A DNA stretch of 64,000 nt from Mycobacterium sp. HUMS_12744610 (GCF_041206865.1 NZ_JBGEDP010000001.1:2728001-2792000), one strand, 5' to 3'; positions 44,141 through 53,604 are shown, numbered from the stretch's first letter. The notes: a model not told the origin generated them from the sequence alone. Made by a program: numbers and translations.

Positions 44141-45162
44141 GGGGCGGCGCTGCGACCGCGGTCAAATTTGGAGTCTTCGCCGTCGTGACAACACTGCTCA
44201 CGGCGGCCCTGTTCGCCATCCTCGGCCAGTACCGCACGGGTTCGACGAATGCCTATTCGGCCGTGTTCGGCGATGCGTCCAGCCTCAAGCCCGGAGACTC
44301 CGTTCGCGCCGCGGGCATCCGGGTGGGCACTGTCACCGGCGTGTCGCTGCAACCGGACACCTCGGTGGTGGTGAGCTTCGATGCCGACCGCGAAGTCGTA
44401 CTCACCGCCTCCACCAGGGTCGCGGTGCGCTATCTCGACCTTGTCGGTAACCGCTACCTGGACCTCATCGATGCGCCTGGCTCCGCCAGGATCGAACCAC
44501 CGGGCTCGCGCATCCCGCAGAACCGCACTGAGCCCGCGTTGGACCTCGATCTGCTGCTGGGCGGATTGAAGCCGGTGATCCAGGGACTCAACCCGCAAGC
44601 GGTCAACGCGTTGACCAACTCGCTGATTCAGATTCTGCAAGGCAGCAGTGGCGACATGGAGTCGTTGTTCGCCAAGACTTCCTCGTTTTCTCACACGCTG
44701 GCAGACAACGGGCAAGTCGTGCAGCAATTGATCGACAATCTCAACCAGGTCGTCGCGACGGTTGCCAAAGACGGTGACAAGTTCTCCGGGACGGTGGACC
44801 GTCTCGAGCGACTCATCACGGGCTTGTCCGCCGACCGCGATCCCATTGGAGAGGCCATCACCGCGATGGACAACGGGACTGCATCGTTGGCGGACCTGCT
44901 CACCCAGGCCCGCGCACCGCTGGCGGGCACCATCGACCAACTCAACCGGCTGGCTCCGTTGCTGGACAATGACAAGGCGCGGCTGGACCTTTCGTTGCAG
45001 CGGGCGCCGGAAAACTACCGCAAGCTGGTACGGCTCGGCGCCTACGGCAGTTTCATCAACCAATATCTGTGCGGAATATCGATCCGGGTCAGCGACCTTC
45101 AGGGCCGCACCGCCGAATTCCCCTGGATCAAACAGGATACCGGAAGGTGCGGTGAGCCCTGA
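44137..45162 (+). CDS. mceB: Mce family protein MceB
   Basis: The 341-residue subunit has a membrane anchor (VKFGVFAVVTTLLTAALFAILG), an MCE domain (DASSLKPGDSVRAAGIRVGTVTGV) and helical segments around DLLTQARAPLAGTIDQLN. It ends with a cysteine-containing strand (QYLCGISIRVSDLQGR) seen in other MceB proteins. Both ends overlap neighbours by 4 bases and 1 base. The open frame extends upstream to 43210 but that is shadow. Confidence 0.94.
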   Translation: MRGGAATAVKFGVFAVVTTLLTAALFAILGQYRTGSTNAYSAVFGDASSLKPGDSVRAAGIRVGTVTGVSLQPDTSVVVSFDADREVVLTASTRVAVRYLDLVGNRYLDLIDAPGSARIEPPGSRIPQNRTEPALDLDLLLGGLKPVIQGLNPQAVNALTNSLIQILQGSSGDMESLFAKTSSFSHTLADNGQVVQQLIDNLNQVVATVAKDGDKFSGTVDRLERLITGLSADRDPIGEAITAMDNGTASLADLLTQARAPLAGTIDQLNRLAPLLDNDKARLDLSLQRAPENYRKLVRLGAYGSFINQYLCGISIRVSDLQGRTAEFPWIKQDTGRCGEP

Positions 45163-46241
45163 TGCTCAAATACCGCGGCGGCCAACTCATTCGGACCGGC
45201 TTGATCGGCTTCGTGCTGGTCGTGCTCGTCGTCATCATCGGACTCCACCCCCAACAGCTGTTGTCGATGGCCACCTCCGTGCGCTATCAGGCGCTGTTCA
45301 CCGAGGCCGGCGGCCTCACCGCCGGAAACGACGTCCGAGTGTCCGGCGTCAAGATGGGCACGGTCTCGGAGATCTCACTCAGCCACGGAAAGGCGTTGGT
45401 GACGTTCAGTCTCGACTCGAGGGTGCGTCTCGGATCGACGACGACCGCGCACATCAGGACGGGGACGTTGCTGGGTGCCCGGATGTTGGCTCTGGAACCC
45501 TCAGGTGGCGGAGCTATGCACGCGGCCGACGTCATCCCGGTCTCGCGCACGTCCTCGCCGTACTCCCTGACCGACGCCGTCAGCGACTTCGCTGACAACA
45601 CCGCCGGGACGGACACCGCGGCGCTCAACCGGTCCCTGGACACATTGGCCGAGACCATAGACCGGATCGCGCCGCGCTTGGGGCCGACGTTTGAGGGCCT
45701 GAGTCGGCTGTCGCAATCGTTGAACAACCGGAATGAGTCGCTTGCCAACCTGCTCAAGAACGCCGCCGATCTCACGGCGATCCTGTCGGCGCGCAGCCAA
45801 CAGGTGAACACGCTGCTGCTCAACGCCAACGACCTGCTGGGGGTCTTGCATCAACGTCGCTATGCGATCGTCAATCTGCTCGCCAATACTTCAGCGCTGG
45901 CCCAGCAGTTGTCCGGCCTGGTCGCAGACAACGAGAAGGAGCTGGCGCCAACGCTGCAGAAACTGAACTCGGTGACGGCGATGTTGGAGAAGAACCGGGA
46001 CAACATCGCGAAATCCATGGCTGGCTTGGCGAAATACCAAGTAACCCAGGGCGAATCAGTAAACAACGGCTTCTACTACAATGCCTTCGTCGGGAACCTA
46101 CTCCCGGCCCAAGCTCTGCAACCATTCCTGGATTACGCCTTCGGCTTCCGCCGGGGCGTCAATGCAGGGCAGCCACCCGACAATGCAGGCCCGCGGGCAG
46201 AATTCCCCTGGCCGCACAACGCAATTCCCGGAGGGCGATGA
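45162..46241 (+). CDS. mceC: Mce family protein MceC
   Basis: The 359-residue subunit has an N-terminal helix (GLIGFVLVVLVVIIGL), an MCE domain (LFTEAGGLTAGNDVRVSGVKMGTVSEI), then a coiled helical tube region and a conserved LQPFLDYAFGFRRG segment close to the end. It overlaps mceB by one base (TGATG) and mceD by four. Confidence 0.94.
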   Translation: MLKYRGGQLIRTGLIGFVLVVLVVIIGLHPQQLLSMATSVRYQALFTEAGGLTAGNDVRVSGVKMGTVSEISLSHGKALVTFSLDSRVRLGSTTTAHIRTGTLLGARMLALEPSGGGAMHAADVIPVSRTSSPYSLTDAVSDFADNTAGTDTAALNRSLDTLAETIDRIAPRLGPTFEGLSRLSQSLNNRNESLANLLKNAADLTAILSARSQQVNTLLLNANDLLGVLHQRRYAIVNLLANTSALAQQLSGLVADNEKELAPTLQKLNSVTAMLEKNRDNIAKSMAGLAKYQVTQGESVNNGFYYNAFVGNLLPAQALQPFLDYAFGFRRGVNAGQPPDNAGPRAEFPWPHNAIPGGR

Positions 46242-47722
46242 TGAGGGCGCGCAGACCGCGGCTCACCAGAGCACTGTCGGTGACCTTCGTGGCGCTTCTC
46301 GTTGCGGCCGCGGCATTCATCCTGCGCCAGGAATTCTTCGGGCCGAAAAGCATTACCGCGTACTTCAGCTCGGCGACCGCGATCTACCCCGGAGACGAGG
46401 TGCGTGTCGCCGGGGTGAAAGTGGGCACGATCAGATCCATCGAGCCACAGGGAACCCAGGCCAAAATGGTCCTCGCCGTGGATCACGATGTGCCGATACC
46501 CGCCGACGCAAAGGCGGTGATCGTGGCGCAGAACCTCGTTGCGGCGCGGTACGTGCAATTGACGCCGGCCTACGGTGCGAATGGATCCGGCGGGTCGATC
46601 ATGGCTGACGGAGCGGTGATCGGCGTGGAGCGCACCGCGGTCCCCGTCGAATGGGACGAGGTGAAAACGCAACTGATGCGGCTGGCAACGGAGTTGGGGC
46701 CGGCCAACGGCGCATCGACCACGTCGCTCGGGCGCTTCATCGACAGCGCGGCCAACGCGATGGCCGGCAATGGGGACAAGCTCCGTCAAACCATCACCGA
46801 ACTCTCCAAGGTCGGACGGATATTGGCCCACGGCAGCGGCAACATCGTCGACATCATCAAGAACCTGCAGGTCTTTGTCTCGGCCCTGCGGGACAGCAAT
46901 GCCCAGATCGTGGAATTCCAGGATCGCCTGGCCACGGTGAGCGACGTCGTGGACGGTAACCGGTCCGACCTGGACGCCGCGCTCACCAACCTGTCCTCAG
47001 CGGTCGGCGAGGTGCGGCGATTCATCGCCGAAAGCCGGGACCAGACCGCCGAACAGCTGGGGCGACTGGCGAACGTGACCCAGAACCTCGTCGACAACCG
47101 CACGGCGCTGGAGAACGTTCTGCACGTGGCGCCGAACGCAATCGCCAACGGCTACAACATCTACGACCCCGATACCGGAACAGCCAGGGGAGCATTCGCA
47201 ATGTCGAACTTCGCCAACCCGGTGGCACTCGTGTGCTCGGCGATAGGCGCCGTGAAGAACGCCACCGCCACCGAAACGGGCAAACTCTGCGCCCAGTACC
47301 TCGGTCCGGCCTTGCGCCTGATGAACTTCAATTACCTGCCGATACCGTTCAACGCCTATCTGCGGAAGTCGCCCGATCCGGGGAATCTGGTCTACTCGGA
47401 TCCCAACCTGGCGCCCGGCGGGGCGGGCGGGGTTCCGCCCGTACCCTCCGAGCCCCCGGCGGTGTCGGCGTACACAGGCGCGGGAGACATGCCGCCGCCG
47501 GCGGGATGGGATTCGCCACCGGGGCCGCCCGGAGCCTATGCGCCGCGCGGGTTGCCGGCGGACCCGTCGCCGGCCCTGTTCCCGGGTGCATCGGTCCCGC
47601 CCGGCGTACCCGGCGCCGCGCGACCGGCGCCGTCACCGTCCAACTTGCAGGACATGCTGCTGCCTGCGCAGGCACAACCGCCGACGGGCGCAACGCCTGA
47701 ACCCCTGGGCGGAACGCCATGA
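46238..47722 (+). CDS. mceD: Mce family protein MceD
   Basis: The 494-residue subunit has a membrane anchor (LSVTFVALLVAAAAFIL), an MCE domain (ATAIYPGDEVRVAGVKVGTIRSI) and the helical tube. A ~120-residue proline- and glycine-rich C-terminal tail follows, as is usual for MceD. The tail may reach into the cell wall. It overlaps mceE by 4 bases. Confidence 0.94.
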   Translation: MMRARRPRLTRALSVTFVALLVAAAAFILRQEFFGPKSITAYFSSATAIYPGDEVRVAGVKVGTIRSIEPQGTQAKMVLAVDHDVPIPADAKAVIVAQNLVAARYVQLTPAYGANGSGGSIMADGAVIGVERTAVPVEWDEVKTQLMRLATELGPANGASTTSLGRFIDSAANAMAGNGDKLRQTITELSKVGRILAHGSGNIVDIIKNLQVFVSALRDSNAQIVEFQDRLATVSDVVDGNRSDLDAALTNLSSAVGEVRRFIAESRDQTAEQLGRLANVTQNLVDNRTALENVLHVAPNAIANGYNIYDPDTGTARGAFAMSNFANPVALVCSAIGAVKNATATETGKLCAQYLGPALRLMNFNYLPIPFNAYLRKSPDPGNLVYSDPNLAPGGAGGVPPVPSEPPAVSAYTGAGDMPPPAGWDSPPGPPGAYAPRGLPADPSPALFPGASVPPGVPGAARPAPSPSNLQDMLLPAQAQPPTGATPEPLGGTP

Positions 47723-48966
47723 GGGGCGCGCCATCGTGGCGCCGCATGGCACTGATCGCGTCCTCGGTGGTGATGACCGCGACAGGGTGCGCGTTCGACG
47801 GCTTGAATTCGTTGCCTCTGCCCGGCACGGTCGGACGCGGTCCGGGCGCGGTGACCTACCACGTGGAGATCGCCAATGTCGGCACCCTCGAATCCAATTC
47901 ACCGGTGCTGATCAACGACGTGGTGGTCGGCAGCGTCGGCAAGATGACCCTCCGCAACTGGCACGCCGACGTCGAGATCTCGGTGCGCCCGGATGCGATT
48001 GTGCCGGCCAACGCGGTGGCCAGCGTCGGACAGACCAGTCTGCTGGGCTCCATGCACCTGGAGTTGAATCCGCCACCGGGCCGACCGCCGGCCGGGAGAC
48101 TCGAGCCCGGGTCCACCATCGGCCTGCAGCGCTCGTCGACCTACCCATCCACCGAGCAGACCCTGTCCTCGCTTTCGGTCATCGTCAACGGTGGGGGATT
48201 GGGCAAGGTCGGCGGCCTGATCAACGAGTTCAACGCGGCCCTGGGCGGCCGCGAAGACAAGATCCGCGATCTGCTGAGTCGCCTGAACGACTTCGTCGGG
48301 CTGCTGGACACCCAGCGCGACAACATCAATGCGTCGATTACCGCGTTGAACAAGCTGTCCGGCACCGTGGCCGGACAAAGCGGTGTCGTCACCCAGGCGC
48401 TCGACCGCATTCCTCCCGCCCTCGACGTGCTGGTCAAAGAGCGGCCGCGGATCACCACAGCGCTGGAGAAGTTTCGGGTGTTCAGCGACACGGCCACCGG
48501 GGTGATCCGTTCGTCTCATGCCGATCTGGTCGCCAATCTGCGAAACCTGGAGCCGACGGTGCGTGCCCTGGCCGATGTCGGGCCAAGCCTGGACACGGTG
48601 CTCGGGTTCGTGCCGACGTACCCGTATCCGCAGAACTTCATCGACCGTGCAATCAGGGGCGATTATTTGAACGAGTTCATCACGTTCGATTTCACGATTC
48701 CCCGACTCAAGAGGGGACTGATGCTGGGCACCCGGTGGGGTCAGGAGGGCGCCGAATTGGTGCCGGCGCCGGGGGATCCGTGGTACAGCACGTTCACCAA
48801 AGACCCGCTCAACGCTCCGCTTACGGCCCCGCCCAGCGCGGTGGCGATGCCGCCGACGGCCGGCGCGCCGCCAGAGTCGGGCTCCGTGGCGACGGCTCAG
48901 CAAGCCAATTCGGCACGGGTCCCATCGCCAACCGATTTCCCGCCACAGGATGTCGGGGGCCGCTGA
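47719..48966 (+). CDS. mceE: Mce family lipoprotein MceE (LprN type)
   Basis: The 415-residue subunit has a signal sequence ending in a lipobox-like TATGC at residue ~27, so it is probably lipid-anchored. The MCE domain reads IANVGTLESNSPVLINDVVVGSVGKM. A PYPQNFIDRAIRGDYLN segment is shared with MceE homologues. It overlaps mceF by one base. Confidence 0.94.
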   Translation: MRGAPSWRRMALIASSVVMTATGCAFDGLNSLPLPGTVGRGPGAVTYHVEIANVGTLESNSPVLINDVVVGSVGKMTLRNWHADVEISVRPDAIVPANAVASVGQTSLLGSMHLELNPPPGRPPAGRLEPGSTIGLQRSSTYPSTEQTLSSLSVIVNGGGLGKVGGLINEFNAALGGREDKIRDLLSRLNDFVGLLDTQRDNINASITALNKLSGTVAGQSGVVTQALDRIPPALDVLVKERPRITTALEKFRVFSDTATGVIRSSHADLVANLRNLEPTVRALADVGPSLDTVLGFVPTYPYPQNFIDRAIRGDYLNEFITFDFTIPRLKRGLMLGTRWGQEGAELVPAPGDPWYSTFTKDPLNAPLTAPPSAVAMPPTAGAPPESGSVATAQQANSARVPSPTDFPPQDVGGR

Positions 48967-50483
48967 TGTTGACACGTTTCGTTCGAGTCCAGTTGGTCAT
49001 CTTCACGATTGCATCCGTGATCGGGATTTCCGTGATGGTGGTCGAGTATCTGCAGGTGCCTACCCTGCTCGGCATCGGCCGAATGACGGTCACGCTCGAA
49101 TTGCCGGGAACTGGCGGGCTGTACCGGTTTTCCAACGTGACCTATCGGGGAGTGGAGGTAGGAAAGGTCACCGAGGTGCGGCCCACGCGGGCCGGCGCGG
49201 CCGCGACGCTGTCGTTGCAGACCTCCCCGAAGATCCCCGCGAATCTGCATGCGGCGGTGCTCAGCGTCTCAGCGGTCGGCGAACAATACGTCGACCTGCA
49301 GCCGGTGACTTCGGCAGGCCCCTATCTCGCAGACGGTTCGGTCATCCCCGCGGCCAGGACTTCGATCCCGCAGGCCGTCGGACCGATGTTGGATCAGGTC
49401 AGCTTGCTCATCGACAGTATCCCGAAGAACAAGGTCAGCGGCCTGCTCGATGAAACATTCAAGGCTTTCAACGGGTCTGGGTACGACATGGGATCGTTGC
49501 TCGACTCGTCTTCGCGGCTCATCGGCGACGCGAATGCGAACGCCGAGCGGTCGCGGGCACTCATCGACGACAGTAAGCCGCTGCTGGAGGGCCAAGCGCA
49601 ATCCACCGCCGCCATCCGAACGTGGGCACGCAGCCTCGCCGGCATCAGTGGACAACTGGTCGCCGATGACCCACAGACGAGGGTACTGCTCCGTGCCGCG
49701 CCGTCGGCGGCCGACGAGGCGGCACGCTTGTTCAATCAGGCCAAACCGACACTGCCGGTGCTGTTGGCCAATCTCACCACCCTTGGACAGGTCGGCGTCA
49801 CCTACCACCCCTCGCTGGAGCAATTGCTGGTGTTACTACCGCCCACGATTGCCGCCACACAGTCCTACGGTGTGCCCAAGAACAATCCGACCGGTTTCTC
49901 GCTCGGAGACTTCACCCTGACGATCAATGACCCGCCGGCTTGCACCGTGGGCTTTTTGCCCCCGTCGTCGTGGCGGTCACCGGAGGACACCACGGTGATC
50001 GACACCCCCGACGGCTTGTACTGCAAGTTGCCGCAGGATTCTCCCATCGGGGTGCGCGGCGCCCGCAATTACCCGTGCATGGGGCATCCGGGCAAGCGCG
50101 CGCCGACGGTCGAAATCTGCGACAGCGATAAACCCTTCGAGCCGCTGGCGATTCGCCAGCACGTGCTCGGCCCCTATCCGATGGACCCGAACCTCATCGC
50201 GCAGGGAATTCCGCCCGACGATCGAACCAGCTTCAACGACAACATCTTCGGGCCGGTCGACGGCACGCCGCCGCCACCGTCTTCGCCCGTCCCGGACGGA
50301 GGGGTCCCGGCCGCCGCGCCGAGTGCGTACGCACCCCAGGGAGGAGCCGGTCCGTCGGTTGCCATCGCCACCTACGACCCCCGCACCGGGCGCTATGCCG
50401 GCCCGGACGGCACGGTGTATCGCCAGTCGGATCTGGTGGCCCACGCCGGAAGGCGTTCGTGGAAGGACCTGTTCCCCACATGA
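48966..50483 (+). CDS. mceF: Mce family protein MceF
   Basis: The 505-residue subunit starts LTRFVRVQLVIFTIASVIGI, the membrane anchor. The MCE domain is LYRFSNVTYRGVEVGKVTEV. A cysteine-rich region (PPACTVGF, YCKLPQD, NYPCMGHPGKR) follows the tube helices, and the tail is proline-rich, ending DLVAHAGRRSWKDLFPT like other MceF. ATG 48966 overlaps the mceE stop (TGATG); the longer open frame upstream is shadow. Confidence 0.94.
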   Translation: MLTRFVRVQLVIFTIASVIGISVMVVEYLQVPTLLGIGRMTVTLELPGTGGLYRFSNVTYRGVEVGKVTEVRPTRAGAAATLSLQTSPKIPANLHAAVLSVSAVGEQYVDLQPVTSAGPYLADGSVIPAARTSIPQAVGPMLDQVSLLIDSIPKNKVSGLLDETFKAFNGSGYDMGSLLDSSSRLIGDANANAERSRALIDDSKPLLEGQAQSTAAIRTWARSLAGISGQLVADDPQTRVLLRAAPSAADEAARLFNQAKPTLPVLLANLTTLGQVGVTYHPSLEQLLVLLPPTIAATQSYGVPKNNPTGFSLGDFTLTINDPPACTVGFLPPSSWRSPEDTTVIDTPDGLYCKLPQDSPIGVRGARNYPCMGHPGKRAPTVEICDSDKPFEPLAIRQHVLGPYPMDPNLIAQGIPPDDRTSFNDNIFGPVDGTPPPPSSPVPDGGVPAAAPSAYAPQGGAGPSVAIATYDPRTGRYAGPDGTVYRQSDLVAHAGRRSWKDLFPT

Positions 50484-51001
50484 GGGGGCGCCGATTCCGC
50501 GCTTTGGCGAGTATCCCCATTGCGGCCGCCACGGTGATTGCGACGATCGTTGGTGCACCGTCGGCCGGGGCGGCCGACGGCTGGGGTCTCAACGGCAGGT
50601 ACACCGCGACATCGAACGGGGAGTGGGCGAAGACCAACGACATCTACCACGACGAGCCGAGCATCCGAAGCACGTGGACCATCGACACCACGTGCAGTTA
50701 TCCCACCGAATGCGCGGGCACGGTGGTCAGCGACTGGGGCTGGCGCGCCCCCATCTATCAGACCGGCGGGGTCTGGTTCGTCAAGCACGTCGTCGACAAC
50801 TGGCAGCCGTGCCCCGACGGGACGGCCGCCGCCGGCCTTCAGGTCTTCAGGTTTGCCCCCACCAACCCTGACGGCGACACCGTCGACGCGGCGTCGACCG
50901 TTTTAACCGGCGCCGACGAGACGACGGGCATCAGCGGTTCCTGTGGCAGGAGCAGGACACTTTTCATCAGCATGCCCTTCAAGCTGGTCAAGGCGGGTTG
51001 A
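50480..51001 (+). CDS. Secreted protein with signal peptide, Mce-associated, unknown function
   Basis: The 173-residue protein has a signal peptide ending around SAGAAD (residue ~33) and a mature part with cysteine pairs (TTCSYPTEC, QPCPDG, GSCGR). ATG 50480 overlaps the mceF stop, so it is made with the importer. The GRYTATSNGEW strand and final CGRSRTLFISMPF resemble the secreted protein divergent from the operon at 40562. Role unknown; an envelope partner of the transporter is possible. Confidence 0.8.
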   Translation: MRGRRFRALASIPIAAATVIATIVGAPSAGAADGWGLNGRYTATSNGEWAKTNDIYHDEPSIRSTWTIDTTCSYPTECAGTVVSDWGWRAPIYQTGGVWFVKHVVDNWQPCPDGTAAAGLQVFRFAPTNPDGDTVDAASTVLTGADETTGISGSCGRSRTLFISMPFKLVKAG

Positions 51002-51004
51002 CAA

Positions 51005-51409
51005 GTGGCGACGAAAACTCCTGCTCACAGCGATGTTCCGGTCACGGCCGTAGTGGTCGCGGTGCTGACACTCGCTGCCTGCATTCCCGCCCCGGCGGCG
51101 GCCCAGGGATCGGAGTGTGACGACCCCACCTGCGTTCCCGGTATCGCAGGGGGCGTCGTCCTCGGCGCACCATGCGCGGATACCGCCCATTTTGTCTTCG
51201 GTACGACGTCCTGGGGGCGCTTGGTCTTCTGCGGCTCCCCGCGGCGGTACGGGCCCAGATACTTTCGGTCCCCGACGATGCGGGGGATCAAGGACGAAAA
51301 CGCCAACTGCGAGGGGTTCGAGAATTCGGTCGCGCAGGCACCCGACGGGTTGTTCCTCACCTGCTTGTCCGTCGACGGTGAACCCCGGTGGGTTCGTGGC
51401 GACGGCTAG
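51005..51409 (+). CDS. Small secreted protein, unknown function
   Basis: The 134-residue protein has a hydrophobic signal (VVVAVLTLAACIPAPAAA) and a mature part with five or six cysteines (SECDDPTCVP, APCADTAH, VFCGSPRR, NCEGFEN, LTCLSV). The LTLAAC could act as a lipobox, but AAA-Q is an equally good signal peptidase I site. It starts GTG 51005, three bases after the previous gene, and is likely part of the mce operon tail. Confidence 0.7.
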   Translation: MATKTPAHSDVPVTAVVVAVLTLAACIPAPAAAQGSECDDPTCVPGIAGGVVLGAPCADTAHFVFGTTSWGRLVFCGSPRRYGPRYFRSPTMRGIKDENANCEGFENSVAQAPDGLFLTCLSVDGEPRWVRGDG

Positions 51410-51425
51410 CCCCTCCGAGGTGACG

Positions 51426-51713
51426 ATGATGGACGGCACGCGCAAATGCGTAGTGCGGCGTCTGGTCGGGCTGGCAACGTCATTGCTCACCGCGACCACA
51501 GCAGGTGCGCGCGTGCCCGCGCACGCTGACGAGCCGGTGCTGCACCGGGTCACCTACGTCGTGACCGCGGAAACCCGCGTCGACGCAGACATCTACTTCT
51601 GGGACGCCGACCCGCCCGGCTGGGCCGACTACAGCCAAAATCCCTACCAATACAGCCCCAAAGTCGAGAACTCGGGTCCCACGGGCGCACTGTGCTCCAT
51701 ACGGCACTGGTGA
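51426..51713 (+). CDS. Secreted protein, probably internally shortened, unknown function
   Basis: The ~95-residue product has a signal peptide (VRRLVGLATSLLTATTAGARVPAHA) and a VLHRVTYVVTAETRVDADIYFWD start to the mature part. After PYQYSPKVE it passes straight to NSGPTGALCSIRHW, which looks like the normal C-terminus of a longer family (remembered members have ~45 more residues between). An in-frame deletion is therefore suspected. GAGG lies 5 bases before ATG 51426; the second ATG at 51429 is also possible. Confidence 0.55.
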   Translation: MMDGTRKCVVRRLVGLATSLLTATTAGARVPAHADEPVLHRVTYVVTAETRVDADIYFWDADPPGWADYSQNPYQYSPKVENSGPTGALCSIRHW

Positions 51714-51855
51714 GGCCGCGCGGCGGGCAATGCTCACTGAGCGGGAAGGTCGACCCGGTACGGCCACCCGCTCGGCTAACTTGCCTCGAGAAGCGGTCCC
51801 GGCACCAGCGCAAGATGTGCTCGATCTGGAATGGAAAAATCAACGGGAGGACGAA

Positions 51856-52692
51856 ATGCCCGATACGACAACGCGGTCGAACTTCAACGGCAGCGAGGAC
51901 GTATCAGCTGACGCCGGTCTTCTCGAAGAAGCGGAGGCAGAAGCGGCAGAGGCCGAAGCCCTGGCCGCCGCCGCCCGCGCCCGCCTGAAAGCCATGCGGC
52001 TGGCCCAACGTGGACAGCTGGCTAAAAGTGCGTTGCCAGAGGCCTCTGCGGTGGCCCCTGGCGGCGACGACACCCCTTCCGAGGAGGACCCTCCTTCCAA
52101 GGATGAAACTCCACTGCCCCTTGTCGACGCGACGGTCACCGATGCTTCCGCATCGCGCTCTGACGTAGACGAGCCACCACCCGAACGGGAGGCGCGCCGA
52201 CCCCGCCGTCCGGCCACGATGACGGTCCTGGTAAGTATCGCGCTCCTCGGCACCGCCGGACTGATCGCCGCAAGCGCCGTCATGATCCGACACCACGCCG
52301 TTCTGACGCGTCAGCAGCACCGCGCTGCGGAGTTCACCGCCGCGGCACGACAAATTGTCGTCACACTGATGTCTATCGACGCGGCACGCGCCAAAGACGA
52401 TGTCCAACGCATCATCGATAGTTCGACGGGCCAATTCAAATCTGACTTTCAGACTGCCGCAGACGATTTCGTCAAGGCCGCCCAGAAAGCCAAAGCGGCC
52501 ACCAAAACCAGCGTCCGCGCCGCCGCCGTGGATTCGATGACAAGCGACACCGCGGTGGTTCTGGTTGCGGCGAACACCACCCTCACCGATACCACCGGCG
52601 CCGCGGGACAGCCCCGCTCGTGGCGGCTGAGCCTCAAGCTGGTCAGGGACGGCGGACAGATCAAGATGTCGAGCATGGAATTCATCCCATGA
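51856..52692 (+). CDS. Mce-associated membrane protein (Mas type)
   Basis: The 278-residue protein has a long acidic, Ala/Glu-rich coiled N-terminus, then one membrane helix (TMTVLVSIALLGTAGLIAASAVMI) and an extracytoplasmic domain with LMSIDAARAKDDVQRIIDSSTGQFKSDF. This is the common layout of Mce-associated proteins, which stabilise the importer. ATG 51856 has GGGAGG 7 bases upstream. It overlaps the next, related gene by 4 bases. Confidence 0.88.
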   Translation: MPDTTTRSNFNGSEDVSADAGLLEEAEAEAAEAEALAAAARARLKAMRLAQRGQLAKSALPEASAVAPGGDDTPSEEDPPSKDETPLPLVDATVTDASASRSDVDEPPPEREARRPRRPATMTVLVSIALLGTAGLIAASAVMIRHHAVLTRQQHRAAEFTAAARQIVVTLMSIDAARAKDDVQRIIDSSTGQFKSDFQTAADDFVKAAQKAKAATKTSVRAAAVDSMTSDTAVVLVAANTTLTDTTGAAGQPRSWRLSLKLVRDGGQIKMSSMEFIP

Positions 52693-53315
52693 CCGCCAGC
52701 CGCGTCGAAAACCGCGACGCCACGCAGTTTGACGCAGTCAGAACCAGCGTCAGCGACGAGCGGCCCAGCGACTGCGAGCGCGGTTGGGTGGATGAGGCGG
52801 CGAACACGCGCCGAAGTCGTCTACGACGACTGGTGTCGCGTTGGCCACTGATCATCTCCGGATTGGTATTCGTGGCTGCCGCCACGGGGACAGCCGGGCT
52901 GTACTTCGGCCAATATCTGCACGACCGGCAGACCGATGACGTGGCCGCGAAGTCGGCGGTCGCCGCGGCTTCGCAAGGAACTGTCGCCCTTCTTTCGTAT
53001 GCGCCGGACAAACTCGAGAGTGACCTGGCAGCCGCAAAGTCACACCTGACAGGTGACTTCTTGACCTATTACAGCAAGTTCACCGATCAGATCGTGCTGC
53101 CCGCGGCCAAGGCCAAGGGCGTCAGCACCACGGCTGTGGTGAAGCGTGCCGTAGTCGACGAACTGCGCGCGGACTCGGGCAAGGTCTTGGTCTTCCTCGA
53201 TCAAACCACTACCAGCAAGGACACACCCGAGCCGGTTCAGACCGCCAGCAGCGTCATCGTCGGCCTGACGCGGATCGATGGAGTGTGGCTCATCTCGACG
53301 TTCGATCCGATCTAG
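52689..53315 (+). CDS. Mce-associated membrane protein (Mas type)
   Basis: The 208-residue protein has a charged N-terminus, one membrane helix (PLIISGLVFVAAATGTAGLYFG) and an NTF2-like outer domain with ALLSYAPDKLESDLAAAKSHLTGDFLTYYSKFT, the signature of this family. It ends the operon, just before the 56-bp repeats. Together with the previous gene it probably anchors or matures the Mce complex. Confidence 0.88.
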   Translation: MTASRVENRDATQFDAVRTSVSDERPSDCERGWVDEAANTRRSRLRRLVSRWPLIISGLVFVAAATGTAGLYFGQYLHDRQTDDVAAKSAVAAASQGTVALLSYAPDKLESDLAAAKSHLTGDFLTYYSKFTDQIVLPAAKAKGVSTTAVVKRAVVDELRADSGKVLVFLDQTTTSKDTPEPVQTASSVIVGLTRIDGVWLISTFDPI

Positions 53316-53327
53316 GCCGTACCCTCG

Positions 53328-53602
53328 CCACTGAGCCCGATGGTGGCGACCCGCTTCGCCCGGCTCCGCCGCGCTCGCGATCGCCACTGAGCCCGATGGT
53401 GGCGACCCGCTTCGCCCGGCTCCGCCGCGCTCGCGATCGCCACTGAGCCCGATGGTGGCGACCCGCTTCGCCCGGCTCCGCCGCGCTCGCGATCGCCACT
53501 GAGCCCGATGGTGGCGACCCGCTTCGCCCGGCTCCGCCGCGCTCGCGATCGCCACTGAGCCGACGGTGGCGACCCGCTTCGCCCGGCTCCGCCGCGCGTC
53601 GA
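53328..53602. repeat. 56-bp tandem repeat, four exact copies plus a degenerate fifth
   Basis: Units start with CCACTGAGCCCGATGGTGG at 53328, 53384, 53440 and 53496; a fifth, variant unit starts at 53552 (CCGACGG in place of CCCGATGG) and breaks off near 53600. Another partial copy (GCCGCGCTCGCGATCGCCACT) stands at about 53662-53684. The size and GC-rich content are like mycobacterial MIRU/VNTR units. It sits between convergent genes. Confidence 0.92.
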
Positions 53603-53604
53603 AC

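Noticed and set aside
47538..48965. Long upstream extension of mceF
   Set aside because: Arg/Pro-rich shadow inside mceD and mceE; ATG 48966 gives the membrane anchor and MCE domain at normal places.
41277..53315. Assigning the operon to mce4 by number
   Set aside because: YrbEA shares blocks with YrbE4A, but the MceA-F subunits are not close enough by eye to decide between mce4 and other mce types; a phylogeny is needed.
53328..53602. CRISPR array
   Set aside because: Units follow one another with no unique spacers, and no cas genes are nearby; it is a plain tandem repeat.
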